DNA of 64,000 nucleotides from Mycolicibacterium sphagni (GTDB lineage: Bacteria; Actinomycetota; Actinomycetes; Mycobacteriales; Mycobacteriaceae). Below are positions 41,596 through 50,419 of the stretch, one piece after another. Where the stretch lies: positions 268,513-332,512 of the forward strand of contig NZ_NOZR01000003.1 in NCBI RefSeq assembly GCF_002250655.1, read 5' to 3'. The notes under the pieces are model-generated. The model worked only from the letters and a program-made list of their open reading frames with translations. It had not been told where the DNA came from and made no database searches. Position 1 is the first letter of the stretch. Every line of letters starts with the position of its first letter. The position numbers were made by a program, and so were the translations under genes.

Positions 41596-42825
41596 CTAGG
41601 CGGCGTCGTCGAGGTGCATGGTACGCCGGTTGTATGCGGGGAGTGGTGTTCGATCTGGGTCGACCACTGCGGGCGGAATGAGCCACGGGTGTTTGTCGTA
41701 GCCGAGGATGACGTTCCAGCCGTTGTGGTGGACATCGGCGTGACAGCCTGGGCAGAGTAGGCAACCGTTGTTCAGGCTCGTTTCGCCCCGGTGGCTCCAG
41801 TGCTGAATGTGGTGGCAATGGGTCCTGCTGGCGGGGGCACCGCACTTGATACAACACCGATCCCGCAGGTACAGCGCTTTGCGCAGATGTGCTGGGAACA
41901 GGCGTTTGTCATGCCCCATGTCGAGGGGGACCTGGTGTCCGTCCATGATGATCGTGGTGACGCTCGTATCGCAGGACAACCGGCGCAGGCTGGCGAGGCT
42001 GATCGGTCCCATGAATTCCAGCTCCGCCGCATCGGGGGCGTCGGCAGGCACGGTCAACAACAACTGCGTGCGCGGCGGTGAGGATCTGTCACCGGCGCGT
42101 GAGGCGGTGTCGAGTACCCCTTCCAGGGCGTCGGCGCGGCGTCGCTCGGCAGGCCGAGGATCGGGTGTGCCGTCGGGCTCGGGGCGTGGTGCTGACCCTT
42201 CCTCCAAGGCGGCGGCGAGTTTGACGCCCACTTCGGCATCTAAATTCCCCTTCACCCGCCAGCGCCCTTCGCTCGTTTTGACGCAGTGGATTTCGTTGAT
42301 CGAGCGGTCCTCGGCGGCCGGTAACCCATCCTGCTCCTCGGCGAGCTGGTTGCCCAGCTTCTGTGCCCGGTCAGCGATCTCGGCCGGAGTGGCCCCGGAC
42401 AGGACTTGACTCCACAGGTCGACCTGATGCTGGTACCGGGCGTCCTCATCAACCGGCTCCGCCGCCCGCATCTGGATATGCCGGACGCCTTTCACCACTG
42501 CATCCACATGTTCACCGGACGACGCCCCGTCGGCGGCGTGGGCCATTACCACCGGCAACGCTTCGGCAGCAGCGCCGACACGGAGCATTCGCGCGGCCAC
42601 CGATGGTGCACACCCCAACGTCATCAGCACTTCTCGCGGTCGTCTCCCGCCCCGGGCTGCGACATCCAGACGCGTCAGAGCGCCGGCCAGCATTGCAGCT
42701 CGGTGATCGGCGAGATGGCGCACCGCCAGCACTGCCCGTAGTTCACCGATCACGTCAGCATCATCGAGCTCCAGATCGCGCAGTTCCTCGGCGATCCGGA
42801 TGAGTTCCGCGGTTGCGGCGTTCAT
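41596..42825 (-). CDS. 13E12/DUF222 repeat protein with HNH nuclease domain
   Basis: This 409-residue protein is of the family common in mycobacterial genomes as 13E12 repeat proteins. The DUF222 region occupies most of it, and the C-terminal zinc-type HNH domain is at residues about 330-390 (CIKCGAPASRTHCHHI, NNGCLLCPGCHADVHHNGW). The family has DNA-damage-inducible members. A perfect SOS box lies just upstream of the ATG. The gene is a separate unit between two catabolic operons and is probably mobile or repeated in the genome. Confidence 0.87.
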   Translation of the reverse strand: MNAATAELIRIAEELRDLELDDADVIGELRAVLAVRHLADHRAAMLAGALTRLDVAARGGRRPREVLMTLGCAPSVAARMLRVGAAAEALPVVMAHAADGASSGEHVDAVVKGVRHIQMRAAEPVDEDARYQHQVDLWSQVLSGATPAEIADRAQKLGNQLAEEQDGLPAAEDRSINEIHCVKTSEGRWRVKGNLDAEVGVKLAAALEEGSAPRPEPDGTPDPRPAERRRADALEGVLDTASRAGDRSSPPRTQLLLTVPADAPDAAELEFMGPISLASLRRLSCDTSVTTIIMDGHQVPLDMGHDKRLFPAHLRKALYLRDRCCIKCGAPASRTHCHHIQHWSHRGETSLNNGCLLCPGCHADVHHNGWNVILGYDKHPWLIPPAVVDPDRTPLPAYNRRTMHLDDAA

Positions 42826-42838
42826 GCCACAACTTTAA

Positions 42839-42854
42839 TCGAACGTATGTTCGA
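42839..42854. promoter_or_regulatory. SOS box (LexA site) upstream of 13E12 gene
   Basis: TCGAACGTATGTTCGA matches the mycobacterial LexA consensus TCGAAC-N4-GTTCGA perfectly. It lies 13 bases upstream of the ATG of the - strand 13E12 gene. Damage induction of this gene is therefore expected. Confidence 0.88.
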
Positions 42855-42904
42855 TATCAATCGAGACGTCCAGCGACAGTTCCTGTTATCTGCCAGGCTG
42901 TTGG

Positions 42905-44086
42905 CTACACGATCTTGTTGGCTCGCAGATCGACGATTTCGTCAGCGTCGTAACCGATTTCGCCCAACACCTCGTCAGTGTGCTCGCCGAGCAGCGGGGC
43001 CCGTCGCCGGATCGAGCCGGGTGTGGCCGACAACCGGAACGGTGTCTCGATGAGGGGAACCGGCTTGGACGCACCCGGAAAGGGCACCCGTTTGAGGTAG
43101 CCCATCGCCCGCACGTGCGGGTCGTCGAGCACCTCTTGCGGGGAATTCAGCGGGGCGGCAGGTAGTTTCGCTGCCTCGAGCTGCTGGAGCGCTTCGCTCT
43201 TGGTCTTGCCTGTGCACCACTGCTGCATCAGATCGTTGAGGATGTCGCCGTGCGCCCAGCGGGAGTCGTCGTCGGCGAAGCGCGGATCATCGAACAAGTC
43301 CTCTCGGCCGATCAGCCGGCACCACCGCTTGAACATCGGCTGACCGGCGATCTGAAGCAGGACCCAGCCGTCGGTGACCTCGTACAGGTCGCACGGGGCC
43401 ACCGATGTCCCACGGTTGGCTGCCCTCGGCTTGTCGACTCCGAGCAGCTCGCGCTCGATGAGGAACGCGTTGGACAGCATCAATGCCGTTGGCAGCAGGG
43501 CGCCTTCGACATGCTGGCCCTGCCCGGTCTGGCTGCGGTGGTACAGGGCCATCATGACCCCGATGGTCAGTGTCAGCGCGGTACCGAAGTCCGCCTGAGG
43601 GACGACGGTGCGGATCGGCAGGTCGGGCAGTCCCTGCCGGTAGACGGCGCCGGACATCACCTGACCGGCCCCGTCGAATCCGATGCGGTCGCTGTAGGGA
43701 CCACCCTCGCCATACGCGGTGGCGCTGGCCAGAATGATGTCCGGTTTGACGGCGCGCAGCGAGTCGTAGTCCAGGCCGCTGGCCCGCATGCCAGCCGCGG
43801 GCATGTTGGCGACGACGATGTCCGACCGGGCCACCAGCCGCCGGGTGATGTCGGCACCCTCGGCCGTCGTCGAGTCGAGGGTCAGTGAGCGCTTGTTGCG
43901 GTTGCACTGCAGGAAGGTGCCGCCTTCGCCGCCGCTGGTGACCGATTGCACCCAGCGGTCCTCGCCGCCTTGGCGTTTCTCGACGCGGAGCACGTCGGCA
44001 CCCATATCGGCCAGCAGCGCGCTGCACCAGGGCGCCGCGATGAACCGGCCGTAGTCGAGTACCCGCACACCATCGAGAACGCCCAT
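42905..44086 (-). CDS. CaiB/BaiF family CoA-transferase
   Basis: This 393-residue class III CoA-transferase moves CoA between acids. It has LDYGRFIAAPWCSALLADMGADVLRVEK at the start (kept here in part as a family landmark), VANM, and PQADFGTAL at about residue 170, where Asp should form the covalent intermediate. GGPYSDRIGFDGAGQ is also typical. It follows the thiolase-like gene by two bases and shares its transcript. A second CaiB-type gene lies at 47513. CoA-transferases may recycle CoA from product to new substrate in the pathway. Confidence 0.85.
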   Translation of the reverse strand: MGVLDGVRVLDYGRFIAAPWCSALLADMGADVLRVEKRQGGEDRWVQSVTSGGEGGTFLQCNRNKRSLTLDSTTAEGADITRRLVARSDIVVANMPAAGMRASGLDYDSLRAVKPDIILASATAYGEGGPYSDRIGFDGAGQVMSGAVYRQGLPDLPIRTVVPQADFGTALTLTIGVMMALYHRSQTGQGQHVEGALLPTALMLSNAFLIERELLGVDKPRAANRGTSVAPCDLYEVTDGWVLLQIAGQPMFKRWCRLIGREDLFDDPRFADDDSRWAHGDILNDLMQQWCTGKTKSEALQQLEAAKLPAAPLNSPQEVLDDPHVRAMGYLKRVPFPGASKPVPLIETPFRLSATPGSIRRRAPLLGEHTDEVLGEIGYDADEIVDLRANKIV

Positions 44087-44088
44087 GC

Positions 44089-45234
44089 TCAGAGCGTGAG
44101 GACGGTCGCGGCGGCGGTCCCCGGGGCGCCGTAGAGCTGAGTGAAGCCGACCTTCGGCTCACCGGGAACTTGGCGGTCACCGGCTTGGCCACGCAGTTGC
44201 CGGACGATTTCGTGGATCTGCCGCAGCCCGGACGCGCCGATCGGCTCACCGTTGGCGATCAGGCCGCCGTCGGTGTTGATCGGCATGGATCCGTTGATCT
44301 CGGTTTCGCCGTCGGCCAGCAGGCGTTCCTGGTCGCCGTCGGCGCAGAACCCGCATTCGGCCATGTGGATGATCTCGGCGCCGGCATCGGTGTCCTGGAG
44401 TTGGATGACGTCGACGTCCTGCGGTGAGACACCGGCCTTTTCGAACGCGGCCCGCGCCGCGTAGACGGTGGGTGCGACATCTTCGGCGACCGGGCCGAAC
44501 GTGGTGTTGACCTCGTAGGCGCCATATCTGCGGGTGCGCACCTCGACGGCCTTCAGATAGACCGGCTTGGACGTGTAGCGGTGCGCGATGTCGGCACGGC
44601 ACATCACCACCGCGGCGGCGCCTTCGTCGGGCGCACAGAACATGTACTGCCGCAGCGGATAGTTCAGCACCGGCGAGGCCATGATCTCCTCGACGGAAAT
44701 CTCCTTGCGGCGGAACGCATTCGGGTTGAGCACACCGTTGCGGAAGTTCTTGTTGGCCACCCGCGCCAGCGTCTCCTCGGAGATGGCGTGGTCGTGCAGG
44801 TAGCGGTTGGCCTTCATGCCGAAGAACTGGGTGGTGAGGTACTGGCCGTTCTCGGCGTACCAGCGCGGCATGCCCACCAGGGCGGGGTCCTCGGTGAAGG
44901 CGCCGCGAGGGTGCTTGTCGAGGCCGATCGCGATGCCGATGTCGTAGTCACCGAGCCGGATACCGTCGGCGCACGCCTTGGCCGCGCTGGCGGCCGTCGC
45001 GCACGCGTTGAACACGTTGGTGAACGGGATCCCGGTCAGCCCCACCATGGCGACGATCGCGTCCGGGTTGGCGATGGTCCAGCTGCCGCCGGTCGCGAAC
45101 TGGACGTCGCGCCATTCGATGCCGGCATCGGCGACAGCGGCGAAGATCGCGTCGACGCCCATCGCCATCGCGGACTTGCCTTCGAACCGGCCGAACGGGT
45201 GCAGGCCGACGCCGATGATGGCGACATCGTTCAT
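44089..45234 (-). CDS. Lipid-transfer/thiolase-like protein with altered active site
   Basis: This 381-residue thiolase-fold protein is of the SCPx/Ltp type. The Cys is kept in NVFNACATAASA (about residue 79), but the His motif GHP is GEP (ANGEPIGASGLRQ, about residue 341), so His becomes Glu. Related mycobacterial Ltp proteins (Ltp2-like) act as retro-aldolases on hydroxylated side chains, usually with a DUF35 partner; none is visible here. The start is the ATG at 45234 after GAGGAAG. It is divergent from the molybdopterin oxidoreductase gene across a clear palindrome. Confidence 0.78.
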   Translation of the reverse strand: MNDVAIIGVGLHPFGRFEGKSAMAMGVDAIFAAVADAGIEWRDVQFATGGSWTIANPDAIVAMVGLTGIPFTNVFNACATAASAAKACADGIRLGDYDIGIAIGLDKHPRGAFTEDPALVGMPRWYAENGQYLTTQFFGMKANRYLHDHAISEETLARVANKNFRNGVLNPNAFRRKEISVEEIMASPVLNYPLRQYMFCAPDEGAAAVVMCRADIAHRYTSKPVYLKAVEVRTRRYGAYEVNTTFGPVAEDVAPTVYAARAAFEKAGVSPQDVDVIQLQDTDAGAEIIHMAECGFCADGDQERLLADGETEINGSMPINTDGGLIANGEPIGASGLRQIHEIVRQLRGQAGDRQVPGEPKVGFTQLYGAPGTAAATVLTL

Positions 45235-45274
45235 CGATGGTCTTCCTCTCGGGATCCGCCATATAGGCAAACGA

Positions 45275-45291
45275 ACTGTAACACTTACAGT
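45275..45291. promoter_or_regulatory. Candidate regulon operator, perfect arms
   Basis: ACTGTAA-CAC-TTACAGT has perfect 7-bp inverted arms. It lies between the divergent thiolase-like and molybdopterin oxidoreductase genes, 40 and 12 bases from their starts. Just after it, TATCTT at 45291-45296 could be the -10 element of a leaderless promoter for the GTG at 45304. Confidence 0.68.
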
Positions 45292-45303
45292 ATCTTGGGC
45301 CAT

Positions 45304-47511
45304 GTGGCGCCGAACATCGAGCACAAGACCACGTTCTGCCGGATCTGCGAACCGCTGTGCGGCATGGTGGCCACGGTCGAGGACGGCCGGCTGACGGCGC
45401 TGCGCCCGGACAAGGACCACCCGCTCTCGGCCGGTTTCGCCTGCCAGAAGGGCATCGCGTTCACCGAGGTCCAGAACGATCCCGACCGGCTCACCACGCC
45501 CGTCCGTAAGACGCCGTCGGGCTACGAGCCCGTGAGCTGGGACGAGGCGCTGTCGGATATCGCCGACCGGTTGGCTGCGATCCTGAAGGCTCGCGGGTCG
45601 GGTGCCGTCGGCTGGTACATGGGCAATCCAGGGGCCTTCAGCTATGCGCACACCTTCGCGGCGTTGATGTTCATCAAAGGCCTCGGCCGCGACGGCCACT
45701 ACTTCACGGCGTCGTCGCAGGACACCAACAGCAGGCTGATCGCCAGCCAGTTGCTGTACGGGGCGCCGACCTCGGTGCCGATCCCCGACCTGACGCGCAC
45801 CGATCTGCTGGTCATGATGGGAGCCAATCCCGTTGTCTCCCATGGCAGTTTTCTGACCGCGCCGCGGATCAAAGACCGTATGCACGATATCGTCAAGCGG
45901 GGCGGGCGAGTCGTCGTCGTCGATCCGCGCCGTAGCGAGACGGCGGCGGCCTTCGAATGGCTGGGCATCGTTCCAGACGCCGACTCCTTCCTGCTGCTGT
46001 CGCTCCTGCAGGTGATGTTCGCCGAGGGCCTCGTCGACGTGGCGAAGGTGAAAGCGCAGGCCGACGGCGTCGAATGGCTGCAGTCGCTGTGCGCGCGGTT
46101 CACCCCGGAGTTCACCGCGGCCCATACCGGTATCGCGGCCGACAGTGTCCGGTCGCTGGCGCGGGATCTGGTGCGCGAACCTCGGGCCGCCGTCTACGGC
46201 AGGCTCGGAACCTGCGTCGGCCGCTACGGCACACTCACCACCTATTTGATCGACGCGGTGAATCTCGTCGCGGGCAATCTCGATGCCCCCGGCGGGTCGG
46301 TGTTCAGTTCGATGGAGACCGTGGGAGGGCGCTGGCAGGCCACGATGATGGGTCTGGCGATGCGCCGCTCTTATCGCAACCGGTCCCGCATCGGCGGCAT
46401 CCCCATCGCCGTCGCGATGGAACCGGCCGCGCTGATGGCCAAGGAGATCACCACTGGAGGCGATAGGCAGATCAGGGCGATGTTCGTCTCCGCGGGCAAC
46501 CCGATGTTGTCGGTGCCCAACGGCGACGAACTCGAAGCGGCCTTCGAGTCTCTGGAACTGTCTGTGGGACTTGACTTCTACGTCACCGAGACGACCGGCC
46601 GGTGCGACTACATCCTGCCGGTGACCACGATGTACGAACGCGACGACTTCCCGTACACGTTCCAGGCTTTCCAGGCCACGCCGTTCCGGCAGGCCACCGA
46701 GGCGGTGGTCGCGCCGGCGGGTGAGGCCCGTTCGGAATGGGATATCGTCGAAGATCTCACGGTCCGGCTGGCACGCACTGTGCCCGCGTTCGCGGCACTG
46801 GGTGCCATTCGAAAAGTGCTGGGCCTCTTCGGGGTAGCCCTGAAGCCGCGGATGATGATCGATGCCTTGATCCGGATGTCACAGGGTGGTGACCTGTTCG
46901 GGCTGCGGCGCGGAGGGCTGACACATCGCCGGCTGACCGAGGACCATCCACACGGCGTGGTCGTGGCGGCGCATATCCGCACCGGTGTGCTGCGCAATGC
47001 GGTGGCCTACCTGTCCCGCCGGGTTCGGCTCACTCATGCCGGTATCGCCGCCGAGGTCGACAAGCTCATCGGCAGTGGCCATCCCGATGGATTTCCGTTG
47101 CTGATGATCGGCATGCGCGAGCCCCGTTCGGAGAACTCGTGGATGCACAATTCGCCGCTGCTGATGCGGGGCGAGCGCAGCCACCGGGCGCTTATCCACG
47201 TCGATGACGCAGCCGAGTTGAGCATCGCCGATGGTGATGTGGTGCGGGTGTCGTCGCCGTACGGCCAGATCACCGTCGAGGTGAACACCACCAAGGACCT
47301 GATGGCCGGGGTGATCGCCGTACCGCACGGGTGGGGCCATAAGGGCACCGGGACCTGGCGGGTGGCGAACCGCGCGGGCGGGTCGAACGTCAACCGACTG
47401 ACGTCGAGCGCGCCCGAGGATGTCGAGTCGTTGTCGGGGATGGCATGGCTGACCGGTGTTCCCGTTCGCGTCGAGCGAATTTCCGAAGGGGTCGCGGCAA
47501 GCCTGGCCTGA
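45304..47511 (+). CDS. Molybdopterin oxidoreductase with N-terminal 4Fe-4S site
   Basis: This 735-residue protein is of the DMSO-reductase family. The N-terminus has CRICEPLCGM with three Cys and then GFACQKG with the fourth, so it should bind one 4Fe-4S cluster. A Mo-bisMGD core follows (SQDTNSRLIASQ, MGANPVVSHG, DPRRSETA), and the C-terminal domain carries VPHGWGHKGTG. Mycobacterial proteins of this kind (Rv0197-like) have unknown substrates. A GTG start at 45304 with hardly any ribosome binding site suggests a leaderless mRNA. No electron-transfer subunit is adjacent. Confidence 0.84.
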   Translation: MAPNIEHKTTFCRICEPLCGMVATVEDGRLTALRPDKDHPLSAGFACQKGIAFTEVQNDPDRLTTPVRKTPSGYEPVSWDEALSDIADRLAAILKARGSGAVGWYMGNPGAFSYAHTFAALMFIKGLGRDGHYFTASSQDTNSRLIASQLLYGAPTSVPIPDLTRTDLLVMMGANPVVSHGSFLTAPRIKDRMHDIVKRGGRVVVVDPRRSETAAAFEWLGIVPDADSFLLLSLLQVMFAEGLVDVAKVKAQADGVEWLQSLCARFTPEFTAAHTGIAADSVRSLARDLVREPRAAVYGRLGTCVGRYGTLTTYLIDAVNLVAGNLDAPGGSVFSSMETVGGRWQATMMGLAMRRSYRNRSRIGGIPIAVAMEPAALMAKEITTGGDRQIRAMFVSAGNPMLSVPNGDELEAAFESLELSVGLDFYVTETTGRCDYILPVTTMYERDDFPYTFQAFQATPFRQATEAVVAPAGEARSEWDIVEDLTVRLARTVPAFAALGAIRKVLGLFGVALKPRMMIDALIRMSQGGDLFGLRRGGLTHRRLTEDHPHGVVVAAHIRTGVLRNAVAYLSRRVRLTHAGIAAEVDKLIGSGHPDGFPLLMIGMREPRSENSWMHNSPLLMRGERSHRALIHVDDAAELSIADGDVVRVSSPYGQITVEVNTTKDLMAGVIAVPHGWGHKGTGTWRVANRAGGSNVNRLTSSAPEDVESLSGMAWLTGVPVRVERISEGVAASLA

Positions 47512-47512
47512 G

Positions 47513-48742
47513 TCAGGCGATCGCGCCCGACTCCTTGAGTGCCTCGATCCGGTCCCAGTCGATCCCGATCTCCATCAGCACGATCTCGGTGTGCTCACTG
47601 GCCTGTGGTGCGCGAGTGGTCTCCAGCGGCTCGTGATTGAACTGCACCGGCCCGCGCACCACCTTGAACGGTGCCCCGCCGTCGGCGGCCTCCACCTCGA
47701 CGATCATGTCGTTGGCGATGGCCTGTTCGTCGGAGGCCAGATCGACCAGGCTCTGGAAGGGTGCCCACTGGCCCTTCATCGTCCTGAGGTGCTGGCGCCA
47801 GTACTCGAAGGGCTTGCTGGCGATCGCCTCGGCGATGAGTTGCACACCGGCTTCGGCATTCTGGATCAGCGGCATCACATCGGAGAACCGCGGGTCGTCG
47901 GCGAGCTCGGGCAATCCGAGGTGCTCCCACGTGTCCCGGATGTAGCCGGTAGGGCTGACGATGCACAGGTTGATGGTGCCGCCGTCTGAGGTCAGGTAGT
48001 TGGCCATGAAGGGGTTGACCGACGTTGTGGTGCCGGGCATCAGAGACCGCATGGTTTCCCCGGTCTCCATGCCCTGCGTGACGCTGGCGCCCGCCGCCCA
48101 CCACGCGGTGCTCAGCAGGGAGACGTCGATCTCCACCGCTTCTCCGGTCCGCTCGCGATGGAACAGCGCCGCGGAGATGCCGCCGGCGATGTTCATCCCG
48201 CCGATCGAGTCGCCGAATGCCGGGATACCTTGCGGCAGAGCGCCTCCGAGTTCTTCGGGAGTCAAAGCGTGGCCGATGCCGCTGCGAGTCCAGAACGCAG
48301 TCCCGTCGAATCCGCCGACCAGGCGTTCAGGTCCCTTGTCGCCGTAGGCACTTCCGCGCGCATAGATGATGTTCGGGTTCGCCGCGCGGATGTGCTCGAC
48401 GTCGAACTTGTTCTTCTGCCGGGCCTGCGGCATGTAGTTGGTGAGAAACACGTCGGAGGTCTTCGCTAGTTCGTAGAGCACCTCCTGGCCGTCGGGGGTG
48501 GACACATCGATGCCGACGCTGCGCTTGCCGCGGTTGGGATGCTCGATCAGCGGATGACGGTTGGGATCGAGCTGGAAGCCGCCCATGTTGATGAATCCGC
48601 GCTGGGTGTCGCCCCGGACCGGGTGCTCGACCTTGATGACATCGGCGCCCCAGTCAGCCAGGATCGCCCCGGCCGCCGGTACGAACGTGAACTGCGCGAC
48701 CTCCAGGACCCGGATGCCGTCCATCACCTTGATCAAGATCAT
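47513..48742 (-). CDS. CaiB/BaiF family CoA-transferase
   Basis: This 409-residue class III CoA-transferase has VLEVAQFTFVPAAGAIL and DWGADVIKVEHP at the start, NYMPQAR at about residue 105, and IPAFGDSIGGMN at about residue 173, where Asp should be the catalytic residue. GTAFWTRSGIG is typical too. The ATG at 48742 has AGGG at good spacing; an in-frame ATG at 48724 is an alternative. It is a single gene, convergent with the oxidoreductase gene (one base apart), and its promoter faces the operator at 48829. Confidence 0.83.
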   Translation of the reverse strand: MILIKVMDGIRVLEVAQFTFVPAAGAILADWGADVIKVEHPVRGDTQRGFINMGGFQLDPNRHPLIEHPNRGKRSVGIDVSTPDGQEVLYELAKTSDVFLTNYMPQARQKNKFDVEHIRAANPNIIYARGSAYGDKGPERLVGGFDGTAFWTRSGIGHALTPEELGGALPQGIPAFGDSIGGMNIAGGISAALFHRERTGEAVEIDVSLLSTAWWAAGASVTQGMETGETMRSLMPGTTTSVNPFMANYLTSDGGTINLCIVSPTGYIRDTWEHLGLPELADDPRFSDVMPLIQNAEAGVQLIAEAIASKPFEYWRQHLRTMKGQWAPFQSLVDLASDEQAIANDMIVEVEAADGGAPFKVVRGPVQFNHEPLETTRAPQASEHTEIVLMEIGIDWDRIEALKESGAIA

Positions 48743-48828
48743 TCCCTTCGCCCTGCGGGTGGTATCCACATTCTCATGTCCCGGCCGCCGCGGGCCGAGG
48801 AATCGGCCCAACACTGCTGCAGAATATT

Positions 48829-48845
48829 ACTGTAACCTTTACAGT
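48829..48845. promoter_or_regulatory. Candidate regulon operator, perfect arms
   Basis: ACTGTAA-CCT-TTACAGT has perfect 7-bp inverted arms. It lies in the divergent region between the CoA-transferase (start 48742) and the aldehyde dehydrogenase (start about 48879). Confidence 0.68.
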
Positions 48846-48878
48846 TGACCGTCCCAGAACAAGAAGGTGGTGCCTTTA

Positions 48879-50408
48879 GTGGGCGAGCAGGGTGCGACGA
48901 GCGTCGAGCTGGGGGAGCGCGCGGCGAAGCGAGCCGAGGCCCGGATGCTCATCGACGGGACGCTGACCGTGGCCGCCGACGGCGCCGAGTTCGATAACCT
49001 GAGCCCCGCCACCGGCCGGGTGCTGGGTTTCACCGCCGCGGCCGGCCCCGTCGACATGGACCGTGCGATCGCCGCGGCCCGAAGGGCGTTCGACGACACC
49101 GACTGGGCTACCAACCGCGAGTTGCGTAAGCGCTGTCTGGCCCAGCTGCAGTCCGCTCTGGAAACCGAAAAGGAAGACCTGCGCGAAGAACTGGTCGCCG
49201 AAGTCGGCTGCCCGGTGATGTCGACCGGCGATGCCCAGCTGGAGTGGCCGCTGGCCGACTCATTGCGCTACCCGTCCCGGCTGATCGACGAATTCGACTG
49301 GGAGCGAAGGCTCGACGGTGGCGGCCTGTTCGGTGAGCGCAACGTCCGCACGGTGGTCAAAGAACCGGTCGGTGTCGTCGCCGCCATCACCCCGTCGAAC
49401 TACCCGGTCGAGGTCATCCTCAACAAACTCGGTCCCGCGCTGGCCACCGGCAACACCGTCGTCCTCAAGCCGGATCCCAACACGCCGTGGAACGCCACCC
49501 GCATCGGCAGGCTCGTCGCCGAGCACACCGACATTCCAGCAGGCGTTCTCAACGTCGTCCCAACCCCGTCCAACGAGGTCGCCGGACTCCTGGCCACGGA
49601 CCCGCGGGTGGACATGGTGTCGTTCACCGGCTCTACCGCGGTCGGCAAGCAACTGCTGCGCGACGGCGCCGACAGCATGAAGCGCACCTTTCTGGAACTG
49701 GGCGGCAAGTCCGCCCTGATCGTGCTCGAGGACGCCAACCCTGCGCACGTCATCGGCGGCGCGGTCGGGGTGTGCGTACACGCCGGGCAGGCCTGTGCGC
49801 TGACCACCCGGTTGGTCATCCACGAATCCCTCTACCCGGAGGCTCTGGCCGCCATCACCGCGGCGTATCAGGCGGTGCCGGTCGGTGATCCGGCGCAGCC
49901 GGGAACATTCGTCGGACCCGTCGTCAGTGCCAAGCAGAAAAAGCGGGTGCTCGACGCGTGCGATCAGGCCCGCCGCGACGGCGCCCAAATCCTCACCGGG
50001 GGAAGAAGTGTCGAAGGCCTGCCGGACCACCTGGCCGCCGGACATTTCGTGCAGCCGACCGTCATTGTCGGTGTCGACAGCACGTCCGCGATCGCCCAGC
50101 AGGAGATCTTCGGACCCGTGCTGGTGGTGCTGCCGTTCCGCACCGACGACGAAGCCGTCCGGATCGCCAACGACAGCGCTTACGGCCTTGCTGGTGCCGT
50201 GCTATCGGGCTCACTCGACCGGGGGATGAGCGTCGCGCGCCGGATCCGCACCGGCTCGATCGGCGTCAACGGCGGAATGTTCTACGGCGCCGACGCCCCG
50301 TTCGGGGGTTACAAGAACAGCGGCGTCGGACGCCAGTGCGGAATCGAGGGATTCCAGCAGTACCTGGAGACCAAGACCGTCGCCTTCCGCGCGCCACGCA
50401 CGTCCTGA
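48879..50408 (+). CDS. Aldehyde dehydrogenase family protein
   Basis: This protein of about 509 residues oxidises an aldehyde to an acid with NAD(P)+. The active-site residues are visible: TPSNYPV (Asn), ELGGKSALIV (Glu, about residue 270) and HAGQACALTTR with the catalytic Cys (about residue 304), plus EIFGPVL. Several GTG codons occur at the 5' end (48867, 48870, 48879); the last is best spaced from AAGAAGG. It is followed by a mycofactocin-type SDR, so the pair could carry an alcohol to an acid. Confidence 0.84.
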   Translation: MGEQGATSVELGERAAKRAEARMLIDGTLTVAADGAEFDNLSPATGRVLGFTAAAGPVDMDRAIAAARRAFDDTDWATNRELRKRCLAQLQSALETEKEDLREELVAEVGCPVMSTGDAQLEWPLADSLRYPSRLIDEFDWERRLDGGGLFGERNVRTVVKEPVGVVAAITPSNYPVEVILNKLGPALATGNTVVLKPDPNTPWNATRIGRLVAEHTDIPAGVLNVVPTPSNEVAGLLATDPRVDMVSFTGSTAVGKQLLRDGADSMKRTFLELGGKSALIVLEDANPAHVIGGAVGVCVHAGQACALTTRLVIHESLYPEALAAITAAYQAVPVGDPAQPGTFVGPVVSAKQKKRVLDACDQARRDGAQILTGGRSVEGLPDHLAAGHFVQPTVIVGVDSTSAIAQQEIFGPVLVVLPFRTDDEAVRIANDSAYGLAGAVLSGSLDRGMSVARRIRTGSIGVNGGMFYGADAPFGGYKNSGVGRQCGIEGFQQYLETKTVAFRAPRTS

Positions 50409-50419
50409 AAGGAAGCTCA

